A DNA stretch of 64,000 nucleotides from Nostoc spongiaeforme FACHB-130 (GCF_014698475.1 NZ_JACJTB010000025.1:25775-89774), one strand, 5' to 3'; counted from the first letter of the stretch, positions 53,667 to 63,732 are shown. Made by a program: numbers and translations. Notes: a model not told the origin generated them from the sequence alone.

Positions 53667-54477
53667 GCAAGTATATTACACCTATTCCGGCGCACAGCAA
53701 TCAGCTTTGAATGGTCTTAACTTAAAAGTTCCATTGGGTAAAAGATGTGCGCTCATTGGACAGAATGGTTGTGGTAAAACCACGTTATTTTTATTAGCTA
53801 ATGGTTTATATAAACCTGATAAGGGTGTTGTACGGTGGCGTGGAGAACCGTTAACTTATCATCGTAATTATCTGGGGAAATTGCGTCAACAAGTCGGGCT
53901 AATCTTTCAAGATCCCGAACAGCAATTAGTAGCTTCTACTGTGGAAGAAGATATATCTTATGGTTTGTGTAATTTAGGCTTGCCAGTTTCGCAAATTCAA
54001 GCACGAGTAGAAAAAATATTAGTAGAGTTTGGGTTGACAGCTTTAGCAGAAAGACCTGTACATCATTTAAGTTTAGGGCAGAAAAAGCGGGTTTCTATAG
54101 CAGATGTAATGGTTTTGAATCCTGAATTATTATTGTTAGATGAACCGACAGCTTATTTAGATGTGAAGCATACGCGGAATTTGCTGAAAACTCTGCAAAA
54201 AATTCATCGAAATGGTACGACTTTAATGATGGCAACCCACGATTTAGATTTGGTGTATCGTTGGGCAGATTGGGTTTTTGTGATGGATAAAGGACAACTG
54301 ATTCTAGAAGGTGAACCGCAAGATGTCTTTAGTCAGCGTTCTTTATTAGAAGAGTTAGAGTTAGGCGTACCGTTGATATATGAAATGTTATTTGATGGGT
54401 TATCGGGTGAGGATGAAGGAGTTAGAGAACGGGTGAAGCAAAGAATATTAAAATTATTTCATAATTTTGCGTCGTGA
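53641..54477 (+). CDS. cbiO: ECF transporter ATPase CbiO
   Basis: The 278-residue ATPase powers the cobalt importer. Walker A is ALIGQNGCGKTTLF near residue 38, the Q-loop is in LIFQDPEQQLVASTVEEDI, the signature is LSLGQKKRVSIADVMVL, and Walker B is LLLLDEPTAYLD with a downstream H-loop (MATHDLDLV). The stop codon is the edge of the repeat element at 54477-54604. Confidence 0.95.
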   Translation: MQEYLLEFEQVYYTYSGAQQSALNGLNLKVPLGKRCALIGQNGCGKTTLFLLANGLYKPDKGVVRWRGEPLTYHRNYLGKLRQQVGLIFQDPEQQLVASTVEEDISYGLCNLGLPVSQIQARVEKILVEFGLTALAERPVHHLSLGQKKRVSIADVMVLNPELLLLDEPTAYLDVKHTRNLLKTLQKIHRNGTTLMMATHDLDLVYRWADWVFVMDKGQLILEGEPQDVFSQRSLLEELELGVPLIYEMLFDGLSGEDEGVRERVKQRILKLFHNFAS

Positions 54478-54604
54478 TATAGCAATCCTAAATGAGTCGT
54501 AAAAAACATAGATAAGGAAACGAACCGCCAAGAACGCCAAGAACGCAAAGGTAAGAAAGAAGAAAAAGATATAGAAATTTTACAAATGATTTAGGACTGC
54601 TATA
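54477..54604. repeat. 128-bp MITE-like element directly after cbiO
   Basis: The ends ATATAGCAATCCTAAAT and (inverted) ATATAGCAGTCCTAAAT differ by one base. The interior carries AACCGCCAAGAACGCCAAGA, a word shared with other repeats in the window. The left end coincides with the cbiO stop codon. A shorter copy lies at 49128-49202. Confidence 0.7.
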
Positions 54605-54673
54605 TAGTTTAGACTTGTCAATAACTGTGGTTTGCTAAAGTGAGAAGTATCTAATAAATCCCCAGAGTGGCAA

Positions 54674-55342
54674 ATGGTGAAAGCACAAGCAATACCTCCT
54701 TTGGAAAGTGGCGATCGCTTAACTCGTCCTGAATTTGAACGTCGTTATGATGCTGCAACCCATATCAAAAAAGCAGAGTTGATTGAGGGAATTGTTTACG
54801 TGGCCTCTCCCTTAAGACATGAACAGCATGGTAAACCCCACAGTCGGGTGATGACTTGGTTAGGAGTCTATCAAGCCATGACTCCTGGTGTTGACTTGAG
54901 TGTGGAACCAACAGTCAGATTAGATTTAGATAACGAACCCCAACCAGATGCAGTGCTGTTTATTGAACCGGCGGCGGGTGGACAAACTCGATTAAGCCGT
55001 GACGGTTATATTGAAGGTTCTCCCGAATTAATTGTGGAAATTGCTGCAAGTAGCGTCTCAATTGATACGGGTATTAAAAAGCAAGTTTATCGCCGGAATG
55101 GGGTTTTAGAGTATGTTATCTGGCAATCTTATGAGAATCAATTGGCATGGTTTTGCTTAGTTGATGGCGAGTATCAATTGCTATCTCCTGGTGCAGATGG
55201 CATTATTCGTTCTCAGGTGTTTCCGGGGTTGTGGTTGGCAGAGGAGGCGCTGTTAAATAATCAGATGGCGCGAGTTTTGGAGGTGTTACAAGAGGGGTTG
55301 AAGTCGTCGGAATATGCTGCGTTTGTGCAGCGATTTGTTTAA
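54674..55342 (+). CDS. Uma2-family endonuclease (DUF820)
   Basis: The 222-residue protein belongs to the Uma2/DUF820 family of PD-(D/E)XK nuclease-like proteins that are abundant in cyanobacteria. LTRPEFERRYDAA, AELIEGIVYVASPLRHEQHG, PQPDAVLFIEP (D in the core) and SPELIVEIAASSVSIDTGIKKQVY (E-x-A with Lys) are typical. It stands alone after a repeat element; these genes are often found singly and may be mobile-element relics. Confidence 0.9.
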   Translation: MVKAQAIPPLESGDRLTRPEFERRYDAATHIKKAELIEGIVYVASPLRHEQHGKPHSRVMTWLGVYQAMTPGVDLSVEPTVRLDLDNEPQPDAVLFIEPAAGGQTRLSRDGYIEGSPELIVEIAASSVSIDTGIKKQVYRRNGVLEYVIWQSYENQLAWFCLVDGEYQLLSPGADGIIRSQVFPGLWLAEEALLNNQMARVLEVLQEGLKSSEYAAFVQRFV

Positions 55343-55393
55343 CTAACCACAGAGACACAGAGAACGCAGAGAGAAAGACTCTGCGTTTCAAAA

Positions 55394-58300
55394 TCAACGC
55401 TTCTCCTCAAGCACAATTGTAGACTCAGCAGTGCGTCCAAATTCTTCTGGTGCATACTGCAAATGGGCTTCCGCACCAGGCCATGTATATGTGCCGGGAG
55501 TCACAGAACGGACTAAGTAATGTAGGCTATAAACTCCTGGTTCGAGGTGGTCGGCGTAGGCGATAATGCGATCGCGGTAAATATTGCGATAACCAAGTTG
55601 CCAACTATCGGCTTTGGCTTGCAATGCGGCTGTCGCAGTTTGAAAACTCTGGTCTACGGCTTCAAATCCTGCTGGTAATGGGTCTTTAATGACTATATGA
55701 TCAACTGGGCGGTCTGCAATTATTTCTAAACCAATATCAAATACTTGTCCACTATCGACAGTTAAGGGTTTATCTACAGCATACATCCCGGTTTTTTGCA
55801 GAACTTTTTCTTCTCCGACTTTGCTAATTTCGCGTGTGACACGTAAACCGTTAAATCTGCCTGGTTGATTACCTTGCAAGCGATAATTATAGGCAACTAA
55901 ATAATGTAATTTGCCCCTACCCGATTTTTGTATTATCAAATCATGACGACCACGGGGTAATTTATCCATTGCAACATTTAGCTGTAAATTAGGATTTTTG
56001 TAACCATCAAAGCGATTTTCACCTAACTTTTGACGAGCTAATTGAACTGTGGTGGCAAAGTTTGGTGGTGTGGGTTGGAGTTGACTATATTCTACTAAAG
56101 CTGTTAAAGCTTGAGCATTATTATAGTTAGTTTGCCATGTGCCATTGCGGCGTAAACTTAATAGACTTTGGAATAATTTATCCAGAACTTCCGGTTTACT
56201 TTGTTTGGCAATAAATAACCTTAAAGCTTGTGCTTGGGCGGTGGTAGATGAATTCATCCATCCCCAACTTTGTGGTAAACTAATTACGGCGTTGCGTCCA
56301 GTTTCATAGATATTTTTTTGTAACTGATTCAGCATTTGTTGTGATTCATCTTGCCATTCTGGGAATTGCGATAAGTACCGCGCTAGTTTGATTTGGGTGA
56401 CGATATCAAAGTTATTCCGTTGTTGGTAAATATCACCTAAGAAACTATTGCTTTTATCACCTAATTCTGCTAAAGCGATTAAGGCATTTAATTGCAGTTG
56501 ATGTTTACAAATTTGTTGTTTACAGAAATCATACTGTCCTGGATTTGCTACTACCTTTTGCAGATAATTTTTCAGGCGCGTTAGTGTTGTAGAATCAATA
56601 AAACCAGGAAATGCTTGATTAGCTTTTACTAAAGATTCCGCCGAGTATGCAGAAACCCAAGGGTCTGATTTTTCTTGTCCTGGATAAGCAGCAAAACCAC
56701 CATCGGCTATTTGTAATTTTTGCAGTTGGGTAATGGCTTGGTTTGCTTTTTGGCTAGGATTAAATTCAGCGAATGTTTGACTATATTGTTTACCTAAAGT
56801 TTGCAGGTTAGCAGCAATGATTAATTGACTGGCGGCTGGTTCTGCGAAGGGTAAATCATCATCTTCTAAAACTTGTTTCGCGGGTGCTTTAATTTCGGGT
56901 ATTAATGTACTCGCTAATTGAATATCTAAACCACCTGCTTCGGGGTAGATATTTTTATCAACATTCAGGGGAATTTTAACTTGTTTTTCTGTTACCCCAG
57001 CTTCGACAACTTGTTCGGTAATTTCTAATGGCTTCACTTCTAAAGGCAGTTCAAAAGCATCGGCTGTATTATTTAGTTGGGTGGTGAACCTAACTTTACT
57101 TTCACCAACCCCACCTGCAATCATGGGGAAGCGATAAGCTTTGGTAGCTGGTTCGGCGTTGGTTTGTAAGGAAGTTGTGGTGGGGTTATTTTCCGCAAAC
57201 TTAACTGTACCGCTAAGTTCACCGTTAATTGAGAGGTTTCCGTTATTCCCGGTGGTGTTGGTGACGGATAAACCTGCGAAGATGCGATCGCCTGGACGGA
57301 CAAACTGTGGCAAGATGGCATTAGTTAGCAGTGGTTTGGTGGTGATAAACGTTGCATCAGCGTTACCGAAGCGCAAGTTTCCATCAGTAGCGACAGCCAT
57401 CACCCGCCATGTCGTAAAATCATCCGGTAATTTAAAGGTTATCTGCGCCTTACCACTCGCATCAGCTAAAACTGAACCATTGTAGTAAGCTAAGGCCTGA
57501 AAATCTGTACGGACGCGGGTATTTGCTGCACCCACAGAAAAACCACCGCCATAACCCCAGCCTTTGGGTTTGGCGATATCTTGGGGTTGTATAACCACAT
57601 CAGGACGATTATCACTGAACCGGGTAGATATTTGCTGTTCTGCGTAGACTGTATCTACCAAGTCTGGCGGACGATAACCAGATAGTTGCAACACCGCTTC
57701 ATTCACCACCATGACAGTAAATTGTCCTGGGGTAGGGTTGTTTTGGTTGTCTTTCAGTTCTAATTGTATTGTTTGTTCTGCACCTGGTTCTAAAGATGCT
57801 TGCAAAGGTGTAACTTGGACTTTTAAATATTTATCTTGCAAGTTGACTTTAAAAGGTGAGAAACCAATCTTTACTAGTTTATCTAAACTTCCTGGTTCAA
57901 CTTGGTTAAGAGGTGCGCCTTGTCTAACTAATACAGCTTCTACTGCTGCATTAGGTAACATTTCTGGCGTAACTTGAAACTGAATTTGGGGTGCGCCTCC
58001 CTTAACTTTTGTGACTTGTTGATAAATTGGTTTATCTTTGATAACTGCAAAATATAATTCCGCTTCTGGGTAGGGAGATTGAATTAAAGCTGTGGCAGTT
58101 TCCCCAGGATTATACTCTTTTTTATCTAGTTTAACTTCTAGGCGATTTTCATCTTCTGAACTCCAATAAACTGGGGTTTCTCCTGTTGCCCAAATTTGTA
58201 AATCTGTCGCCGTTAATTCCTCTTTTGTATCCCTAAAATTAGCTCTAATTCTGTATGAGCCTGATTCGGGTGGTGTTAAAGTTAATATCTGGGCAGTATC

Positions 58301-61129
58301 AGCAGAAGTAATATCGGTTTGTTCTACTGTTTTATATTCCACTTGATTTTTCGCAGTGCGACTTCCTTCCACTAACTGCGTCACACTACTATATTTCATT
58401 TGTTGTAATTCTAAATGCACTCGTTGACCTGTTATTACTTTTCCTGTAGGTTCAGTTACTATTATTTCTACAGGTAAAGCCTTACCAGCATCAGCAATAA
58501 AATTGCCTTTGAGTCCAATCAGTTTGTTACTGGGTAAAGCTGTAAACTTTTGAGAAGCAGCCACAGATAAATTAGAAACATCTGCAACTTGCACATCTAC
58601 TTGGTAAGTCATTGGGTAAGGTAAATCTTTCGCCACCGTCACAGTTTGACTAGTTTTACCACTTGCATCTAACTTGTCACTGGTTTGTAGAACCTCACTG
58701 GTTAACGATGGACTTTCTTCTGGCCAAAACCATTGTCTACCAAAACTAAATTCTTCCCAACCTTTAGGAATAAAACTAGTTTGTTGGCGCGTGACAAAAT
58801 ATTTTGCTTCCCCAGCTTCTACAGGCGCACCAAATAAATAGTTACTCGCGGCTTTCGCTTCCACTTTATCATTAGCTAGGGCAAATTCTTTATCTAAATT
58901 AAGTTCAACTTTAAAGTTAGGCGGTTTAAATTCAGCCACCCGAAACTCGCCGGAAATTTCTTGTCCTTCTTTGCCTTTACCTTGGATAGTATAGTAGCCC
59001 AAAGCTTGAGTTTTCTGAATGGGTAACTCTAAAGAAAATGTCCCAAACTCATTGGTAGTTTTGCCACCTAATTGGGTTTTCTGTCCGTCGGGATTAACTA
59101 AAGTTAATTGATAAACTGCGTTTTTATCTTGCTGGAGAGTCCCATTTTGTAAATAGTCAGCAAAACCAGTAAACCAAGCTTTTTCGCCCGGTTGATATAA
59201 GTCTCTATCAGAAAAAATTACACCTCGTGATTCTGCTTTTGCTTCTTGCCAACCTGCATCAATACCATACCCAAAAGCACCGCTATATTCTTCTGTTCTG
59301 GCAAAAGCCCAATCTTGATTTTCTCGCGCAATTACTAATAGTTGTGGTGATTTAGTAAATCTTTGATTATCAGGGAAACACTGCTTTAAATTATCAACTT
59401 GTAGTCTGAAAGTGCCATTTTCATCAGTTTTACCCGTCGCGCAAGGTACAGCATTACTAGGATATTTTTCCTCTAACTTTGATTGATAAACTTCAATAGC
59501 TGCATTCTTCGCTGGTGAACCATCACTCAAATGATGCACACGAATTAAACCAGAGTCAGGAAACCATTGACTAAATACACCCAAATTTGTTAATTGTACT
59601 AAACCATAAGTTACAGGTTCCCGCCACAATTCTTTGCCATTATCTTGATATTTATTTGTGCGTGCTTGGACTCCATAAGCTAACATCCCTGTTGGACTAC
59701 CAAGCTTTTCTCGTAATGGAACATTGACATCAACAAGTTGATTTTTGTTAGAATTGACTTTAAAGCTTTGCCATGAATTTAGCTGTGGTAATAACTCGTT
59801 ATCATTACCTTTCGGCGAAGCATTATTAAAATAGACTAAATCGCTGGGTTGAACTACACGAAAAGCGGCTTTATATTTCGACTCTGGTAAATTGACTGTA
59901 CTAATATTTAACTGTAAATTTTGATTTGACGGAAAGATATGTAAATCTGACGGAACCCAAATATCACCCCCCAAATCGCCAGTATTATATTGTAGGGTGA
60001 CAGGTTTATTTAAAGTCTGTCCAAATTTATCTTTAATATTTGTCCCAATTGTAATTTTATAATGAGTTGCAGGTTCTAAAGCGTAGGGATTAAGCGTCAC
60101 CAAATTAGATTCTTCTGGAACTTGGAACAGTCGAGAGATATCTTTTGGTGCTGGATCAATTTTGATATTATCTTTAACCGAATCTGCCAATAATATATTA
60201 TTAAATTCTAGCTGCGGACTACCTTTAATGAATCGCCCATAAGTTCCGTTAACATCAGGCTGTCCGTAAAAGTTGATGGTTTTAAATTCTAAATGTGAAT
60301 AAGTTGCTAACTTACTTACAGACTCTTTATCTGTTGGTAAATTGCCATAATTTGGTAATATGCCAGGGGAAAATACCAGACGGTAGTTAGTCGCTTTTTC
60401 TAAACTTTGCTGCGGTATCAGATTATAAACCCAATTACGTGCTGAAGGATCAAAATTTGCTAATGGGTCTTCACCTTCGGTTGGTTTTTCTTCTTTCGCT
60501 AAGTCTATATTAAAACTGATATCTTTATTTTTACCTTCGGGGACAAGCTTAAGATGTTCTTGTAATGAACCTAAGTTTAATTCAACATTAGATGTAAATT
60601 GCAGTTTTTGTTTTAAATCTATAGGTTGAATCTCCGCCTTCTCCACAGGATTCACACCGGGTAAATCAGTCAACTTAATAGGTTCAGTGTTAAAAGTCCA
60701 AGCTAAATCTTGATTTAACTTGTGATTTTTTAAATCTGCCAAACCTGCTTTTAAAGTAACTTGAAACCTTGTCGCTTGGGGTAGTGCTTTATCTGCTTGA
60801 AAACCTACCATACGCGGCGTTAAAAAGCGAAATTGACCGGGTAAAGGCGGCCATACAGTAAATTTTTGTAATAAGTTTTGTTGTTCTGCACTATCTAAAA
60901 TTTCAACAGGAATTAATGCTTCCTTAAAGCGGATACGAATTTGATTTAAAGGTGTAGCATCACCAATAGGACTAATTTGTTCAATCCAGTCTGGTAACTT
61001 TGGTGGCGTGAGGGGAGAAACGGCGGGTAATGGTTCTTTATTGGAGGATACACCTAATAAACTACAGCCGCTAATGCTGAGTACAAATGTTAAGGTAATA
61101 AATAGTTGTAGAAAAATTTTAATAATCAT
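55394..61129 (-). CDS. Bacterial alpha-2-macroglobulin-like lipoprotein without thioester
   Basis: The 1911-residue protein has a lipoprotein signal (FVLSISGCSLLG) and the modular build of bacterial alpha-2-macroglobulins. The N-terminal Ig-like/macroglobulin domains include SDRDLYQPGEKAWFTGF near residue 640. Macroglobulin domains with ETPVYWSSEDENRLEVKLD lie near 1000, and DFTTWRVMAVATDGNLRFG near 1240. The position of the CxEQ thioester reads FAEP (residues 1428-1431), so covalent trapping is lost. It is divergent from pbpC, the usual partner of such proteins (as with yfhM/pbpC in E. coli), suggesting protection of the periplasm during wall repair. It is longer than E. coli YfhM (1653). 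Confidence 0.92.
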   Translation of the reverse strand: MIIKIFLQLFITLTFVLSISGCSLLGVSSNKEPLPAVSPLTPPKLPDWIEQISPIGDATPLNQIRIRFKEALIPVEILDSAEQQNLLQKFTVWPPLPGQFRFLTPRMVGFQADKALPQATRFQVTLKAGLADLKNHKLNQDLAWTFNTEPIKLTDLPGVNPVEKAEIQPIDLKQKLQFTSNVELNLGSLQEHLKLVPEGKNKDISFNIDLAKEEKPTEGEDPLANFDPSARNWVYNLIPQQSLEKATNYRLVFSPGILPNYGNLPTDKESVSKLATYSHLEFKTINFYGQPDVNGTYGRFIKGSPQLEFNNILLADSVKDNIKIDPAPKDISRLFQVPEESNLVTLNPYALEPATHYKITIGTNIKDKFGQTLNKPVTLQYNTGDLGGDIWVPSDLHIFPSNQNLQLNISTVNLPESKYKAAFRVVQPSDLVYFNNASPKGNDNELLPQLNSWQSFKVNSNKNQLVDVNVPLREKLGSPTGMLAYGVQARTNKYQDNGKELWREPVTYGLVQLTNLGVFSQWFPDSGLIRVHHLSDGSPAKNAAIEVYQSKLEEKYPSNAVPCATGKTDENGTFRLQVDNLKQCFPDNQRFTKSPQLLVIARENQDWAFARTEEYSGAFGYGIDAGWQEAKAESRGVIFSDRDLYQPGEKAWFTGFADYLQNGTLQQDKNAVYQLTLVNPDGQKTQLGGKTTNEFGTFSLELPIQKTQALGYYTIQGKGKEGQEISGEFRVAEFKPPNFKVELNLDKEFALANDKVEAKAASNYLFGAPVEAGEAKYFVTRQQTSFIPKGWEEFSFGRQWFWPEESPSLTSEVLQTSDKLDASGKTSQTVTVAKDLPYPMTYQVDVQVADVSNLSVAASQKFTALPSNKLIGLKGNFIADAGKALPVEIIVTEPTGKVITGQRVHLELQQMKYSSVTQLVEGSRTAKNQVEYKTVEQTDITSADTAQILTLTPPESGSYRIRANFRDTKEELTATDLQIWATGETPVYWSSEDENRLEVKLDKKEYNPGETATALIQSPYPEAELYFAVIKDKPIYQQVTKVKGGAPQIQFQVTPEMLPNAAVEAVLVRQGAPLNQVEPGSLDKLVKIGFSPFKVNLQDKYLKVQVTPLQASLEPGAEQTIQLELKDNQNNPTPGQFTVMVVNEAVLQLSGYRPPDLVDTVYAEQQISTRFSDNRPDVVIQPQDIAKPKGWGYGGGFSVGAANTRVRTDFQALAYYNGSVLADASGKAQITFKLPDDFTTWRVMAVATDGNLRFGNADATFITTKPLLTNAILPQFVRPGDRIFAGLSVTNTTGNNGNLSINGELSGTVKFAENNPTTTSLQTNAEPATKAYRFPMIAGGVGESKVRFTTQLNNTADAFELPLEVKPLEITEQVVEAGVTEKQVKIPLNVDKNIYPEAGGLDIQLASTLIPEIKAPAKQVLEDDDLPFAEPAASQLIIAANLQTLGKQYSQTFAEFNPSQKANQAITQLQKLQIADGGFAAYPGQEKSDPWVSAYSAESLVKANQAFPGFIDSTTLTRLKNYLQKVVANPGQYDFCKQQICKHQLQLNALIALAELGDKSNSFLGDIYQQRNNFDIVTQIKLARYLSQFPEWQDESQQMLNQLQKNIYETGRNAVISLPQSWGWMNSSTTAQAQALRLFIAKQSKPEVLDKLFQSLLSLRRNGTWQTNYNNAQALTALVEYSQLQPTPPNFATTVQLARQKLGENRFDGYKNPNLQLNVAMDKLPRGRHDLIIQKSGRGKLHYLVAYNYRLQGNQPGRFNGLRVTREISKVGEEKVLQKTGMYAVDKPLTVDSGQVFDIGLEIIADRPVDHIVIKDPLPAGFEAVDQSFQTATAALQAKADSWQLGYRNIYRDRIIAYADHLEPGVYSLHYLVRSVTPGTYTWPGAEAHLQYAPEEFGRTAESTIVLEEKR

Positions 61130-61156
61130 ATTTTAGATATCTTTTAATTCTTCTTT

Positions 61157-61239
61157 CTTTGCGCTCTTCGTGTCCTTTGTGGTTCGTCAAAAAAGACTTT
61201 ACTTTAATGAACCGCAAAGAGCGCAAAGGACACAAAGAC
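61157..61239. repeat. Inverted GCGCTCTTCGTGTCCTTTGT-type repeat
   Basis: The left arm (61157-61186) and right arm (61209-61239, GAACCGCAAAGAGCGCAAAG onward) are imperfect inverted copies. The element lies in the divergent region between the macroglobulin gene and pbpC. Confidence 0.65.
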
Positions 61240-61419
61240 AGAAAATCAAGAGGAACTCGGTATACAATGGATAACCAATTTAGTGTAGTTATTTCCAAAA
61301 ATCACTACAATTCTTAATTTAAATTGGTATAAATTGTTAAGTCTTTGCAATATTACCTGATTAACAAATAGCGATCGCGTCACAATTAAAGTAGGTTTTA
61401 CTATCCAGGGGAGTCTCTG

Positions 61420-63732
61420 ATGAGACTAAGTAGGCGGCTCATCCAAAAGTCAAAATTTTTCTTAGCTATTGTATTTGTATGTGTAGCGGTGCGGTTACTG
61501 CCGTATTTCGCGCCTATACATACCGCAGACATCGCCCAAAATCAGTTAGCTTTGGAATTTAGCGATCGCAATGGGCTACCATTAGGAACAATCCTCACCC
61601 GTGACCAAGAACATACAGCCGTCGTCCCCTTAAATCAAGTTTCTCCCCAATTTATCAACGCAATTATCGCCGCCGAAGATAGCAGTTTCTACCATCATGG
61701 CGCGTTGGATATCAAAGCAATTATCCGCGCCATTAACCAAGCCATTCACGCCAAAAGAATAGTCTCTGGTGCTTCCACAATTACTATGCAGTTAGCGCGG
61801 ATGTTAGAACCATCATCTCGCAACTTCTCAGGGAAATTGCAAGAAATTTGGTTGGCTTGGCGGTTAGCGGCGGGAATGAATCAAGATGAAATTCTCGCTG
61901 CATATATCAACCGTCTGCCAATGGGCGGCAATATATATGGTGTAGAAGCCGCATCGCGCACTTACTTTTCTACACCAGCCAGTGAGTTAAATCTTGCCCA
62001 AGCTAGTCTTTTGGCTGCTATCCCTAATAATCCCACCTACTTTGACCCGTTACAACATTGGGATAGACTCAAACAGCGTCAAAAATACGTCCTCAAGCGT
62101 ATGGTACAGGATGGCTATATCACTCAACAAATAGCCGACAAAACCCAAACCGAAAAGGTAGTTTTTCAATCTCGTCAACGGGGAATTATCGCTGCACCTC
62201 ATTTCTTGTTTTGGTTAGCAAACCAAATGCAGATCCCCCCCCTTACTAAGGGGGGTTGGGGGGATCATCTCATCCAAACCACCATCGACAGACCATTACA
62301 ACAATTTGTCGAAGCCCAAGCACAGCAAGTAATATCCAACCTCGCCGCTAACAACGTCCACGATGCAGCAGCTTTGGTAATTGACAACCACACTGGCGAA
62401 GTTTTGGCTTACGTCGGTTCACCTGACTATTTCAACGAAGCCAAACTTGGACGTAACGATGGAGTACAAGCCCTACGCCAACCAGGTTCTACCCTCAAAC
62501 CCTTTGTCTATGAGTTGGCGTTAGAAAAAAAACTGATTCGCCCAAACACCATCTTGGCTGATGTCCCCGCCCACTATGCTATTCCTGGTGCAAAACTTTA
62601 TAGCCCAACAGATTATACTCAACGCTTTCTCGGCCCGGTACGGGTGCGGATAGCGTTAGCCAATTCTTTAAATGTGCCGGCTGTGCGAGTTTTAGAAAAA
62701 ATCGGCGTACCAAACTTTCTGGAACGTCTGCATGAATTAGGCTTTACTCACCTGAATCAAACCCCAGAATATTACGGTTTGGGTTTAACTCTCGGTAGTG
62801 GCGAAGTTACTTTATGGGAACTTGCTCAAGCTTACGTCACAATGGCAAGACCAGGACAAAGCATCCCACTTGTGCCTACTATTCCCCACTCCCCACTCCC
62901 CACTCCCAACTTCCCTAACCAAACAACATGGCAACTTATTACTGATATGTTGAGCGATCGCCACGCCCGTGCCACCGCTTTTGGTGTAGACTCAGTATTA
63001 AACTTGCCCTTCCCCGCCGCCGTCAAAACTGGTACTTCTTCCAACTTCCGCGATACTTGGACTGTGGGCTTTACCACCGACTACACCGTTGCAACTTGGG
63101 TAGGAAATTTCAACGGCGAACCGATGCGTCAAGTATCCGGTGTGATGGGTGCAGCACCTTTGTGGAATCGCATTATGTTGCACCTGCACGAAAACCAAGA
63201 ACCCGCAGCGTTTACAGTTCCTCAAGGATTAATTCAACTTCCTATATGTGCAGATTCCGGTTTACGCCCCACACCAGACTGTAACTCTATTGTGCAAGAG
63301 TATTTTTACCCAGAAGATAAAATTGCTTACGCAACTCAAGACAATTTTAATTTACCGCCCGAATATAATGATTGGTTAGCCAAGCAGCAATCAAATTTTG
63401 TCTCTAGTAATTTACGAATTGTCTCTCCCCAAAATGGTGATTTGTTCTTACTATATCCAGGTACAGAAGGACAGCAAAAATTAGAATTTAAACTAGTCGG
63501 AAATCCCTCATCAGTTGAGTGGCGGTTAAATGGTGAAAAACTGGATACACAATCAACTAATTTATTTTGGTATCTGCGTCCGGGAAACTGGAATTTAGAA
63601 GCGCGGAGTGGAGACACCAGCGATAAAGTGAATTTTCACGTAGAATTAGCCAAAATCCGACCAACAAAGCGGGGTTTTTCCGTTGTTAATTCTCAGAGGA
63701 AGTGCGATTCGTTGAGAGTGAATCACGGTTAA
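61420..63732 (+). CDS. pbpC: Penicillin-binding protein 1C, 3' end interrupted by a group II intron
   Basis: The readable frame gives 770 residues: an N-terminal TM (about 11-30), a GT51 transglycosylase domain (IAAEDSSFYHHGALD near 84, GASTITMQLARM near 119), and a transpeptidase domain with SxxK at S357-K360 and KTGTS at 536-540. A C-terminal BiPBP_C-like domain (FRLVSPQNGD-type NLRIVSPQNGDLFLLYPG) follows. A GGGG-containing ribosome binding site precedes ATG 61420. The frame after about 63701 is intron sequence, so the true C-terminus lies outside the window after splicing. Two repeat insertions enlarge the protein (about residues 272-282 and 488-500). Confidence 0.92.
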   Translation: MRLSRRLIQKSKFFLAIVFVCVAVRLLPYFAPIHTADIAQNQLALEFSDRNGLPLGTILTRDQEHTAVVPLNQVSPQFINAIIAAEDSSFYHHGALDIKAIIRAINQAIHAKRIVSGASTITMQLARMLEPSSRNFSGKLQEIWLAWRLAAGMNQDEILAAYINRLPMGGNIYGVEAASRTYFSTPASELNLAQASLLAAIPNNPTYFDPLQHWDRLKQRQKYVLKRMVQDGYITQQIADKTQTEKVVFQSRQRGIIAAPHFLFWLANQMQIPPLTKGGWGDHLIQTTIDRPLQQFVEAQAQQVISNLAANNVHDAAALVIDNHTGEVLAYVGSPDYFNEAKLGRNDGVQALRQPGSTLKPFVYELALEKKLIRPNTILADVPAHYAIPGAKLYSPTDYTQRFLGPVRVRIALANSLNVPAVRVLEKIGVPNFLERLHELGFTHLNQTPEYYGLGLTLGSGEVTLWELAQAYVTMARPGQSIPLVPTIPHSPLPTPNFPNQTTWQLITDMLSDRHARATAFGVDSVLNLPFPAAVKTGTSSNFRDTWTVGFTTDYTVATWVGNFNGEPMRQVSGVMGAAPLWNRIMLHLHENQEPAAFTVPQGLIQLPICADSGLRPTPDCNSIVQEYFYPEDKIAYATQDNFNLPPEYNDWLAKQQSNFVSSNLRIVSPQNGDLFLLYPGTEGQQKLEFKLVGNPSSVEWRLNGEKLDTQSTNLFWYLRPGNWNLEARSGDTSDKVNFHVELAKIRPTKRGFSVVNSQRKCDSLRVNHG
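62230..62266. repeat. Palindromic GATCCCCCC...GGGGGGATC repeat inside pbpC
   Basis: GATCCCCCCCCTTACTAAGG and its GGGTTGGGGGGATC partner form an inverted repeat read in frame as IPPLTKGGWGDH, between the transglycosylase and transpeptidase domains. A related copy lies in the element at 11011-11165. Confidence 0.75.
62881..62912. repeat. CCCCACT minisatellite inside pbpC
   Basis: Four CCCCACT copies are read in frame as IPHSPLPTP. They are the same unit as the intergenic minisatellite at 29790-29885. Confidence 0.75.
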
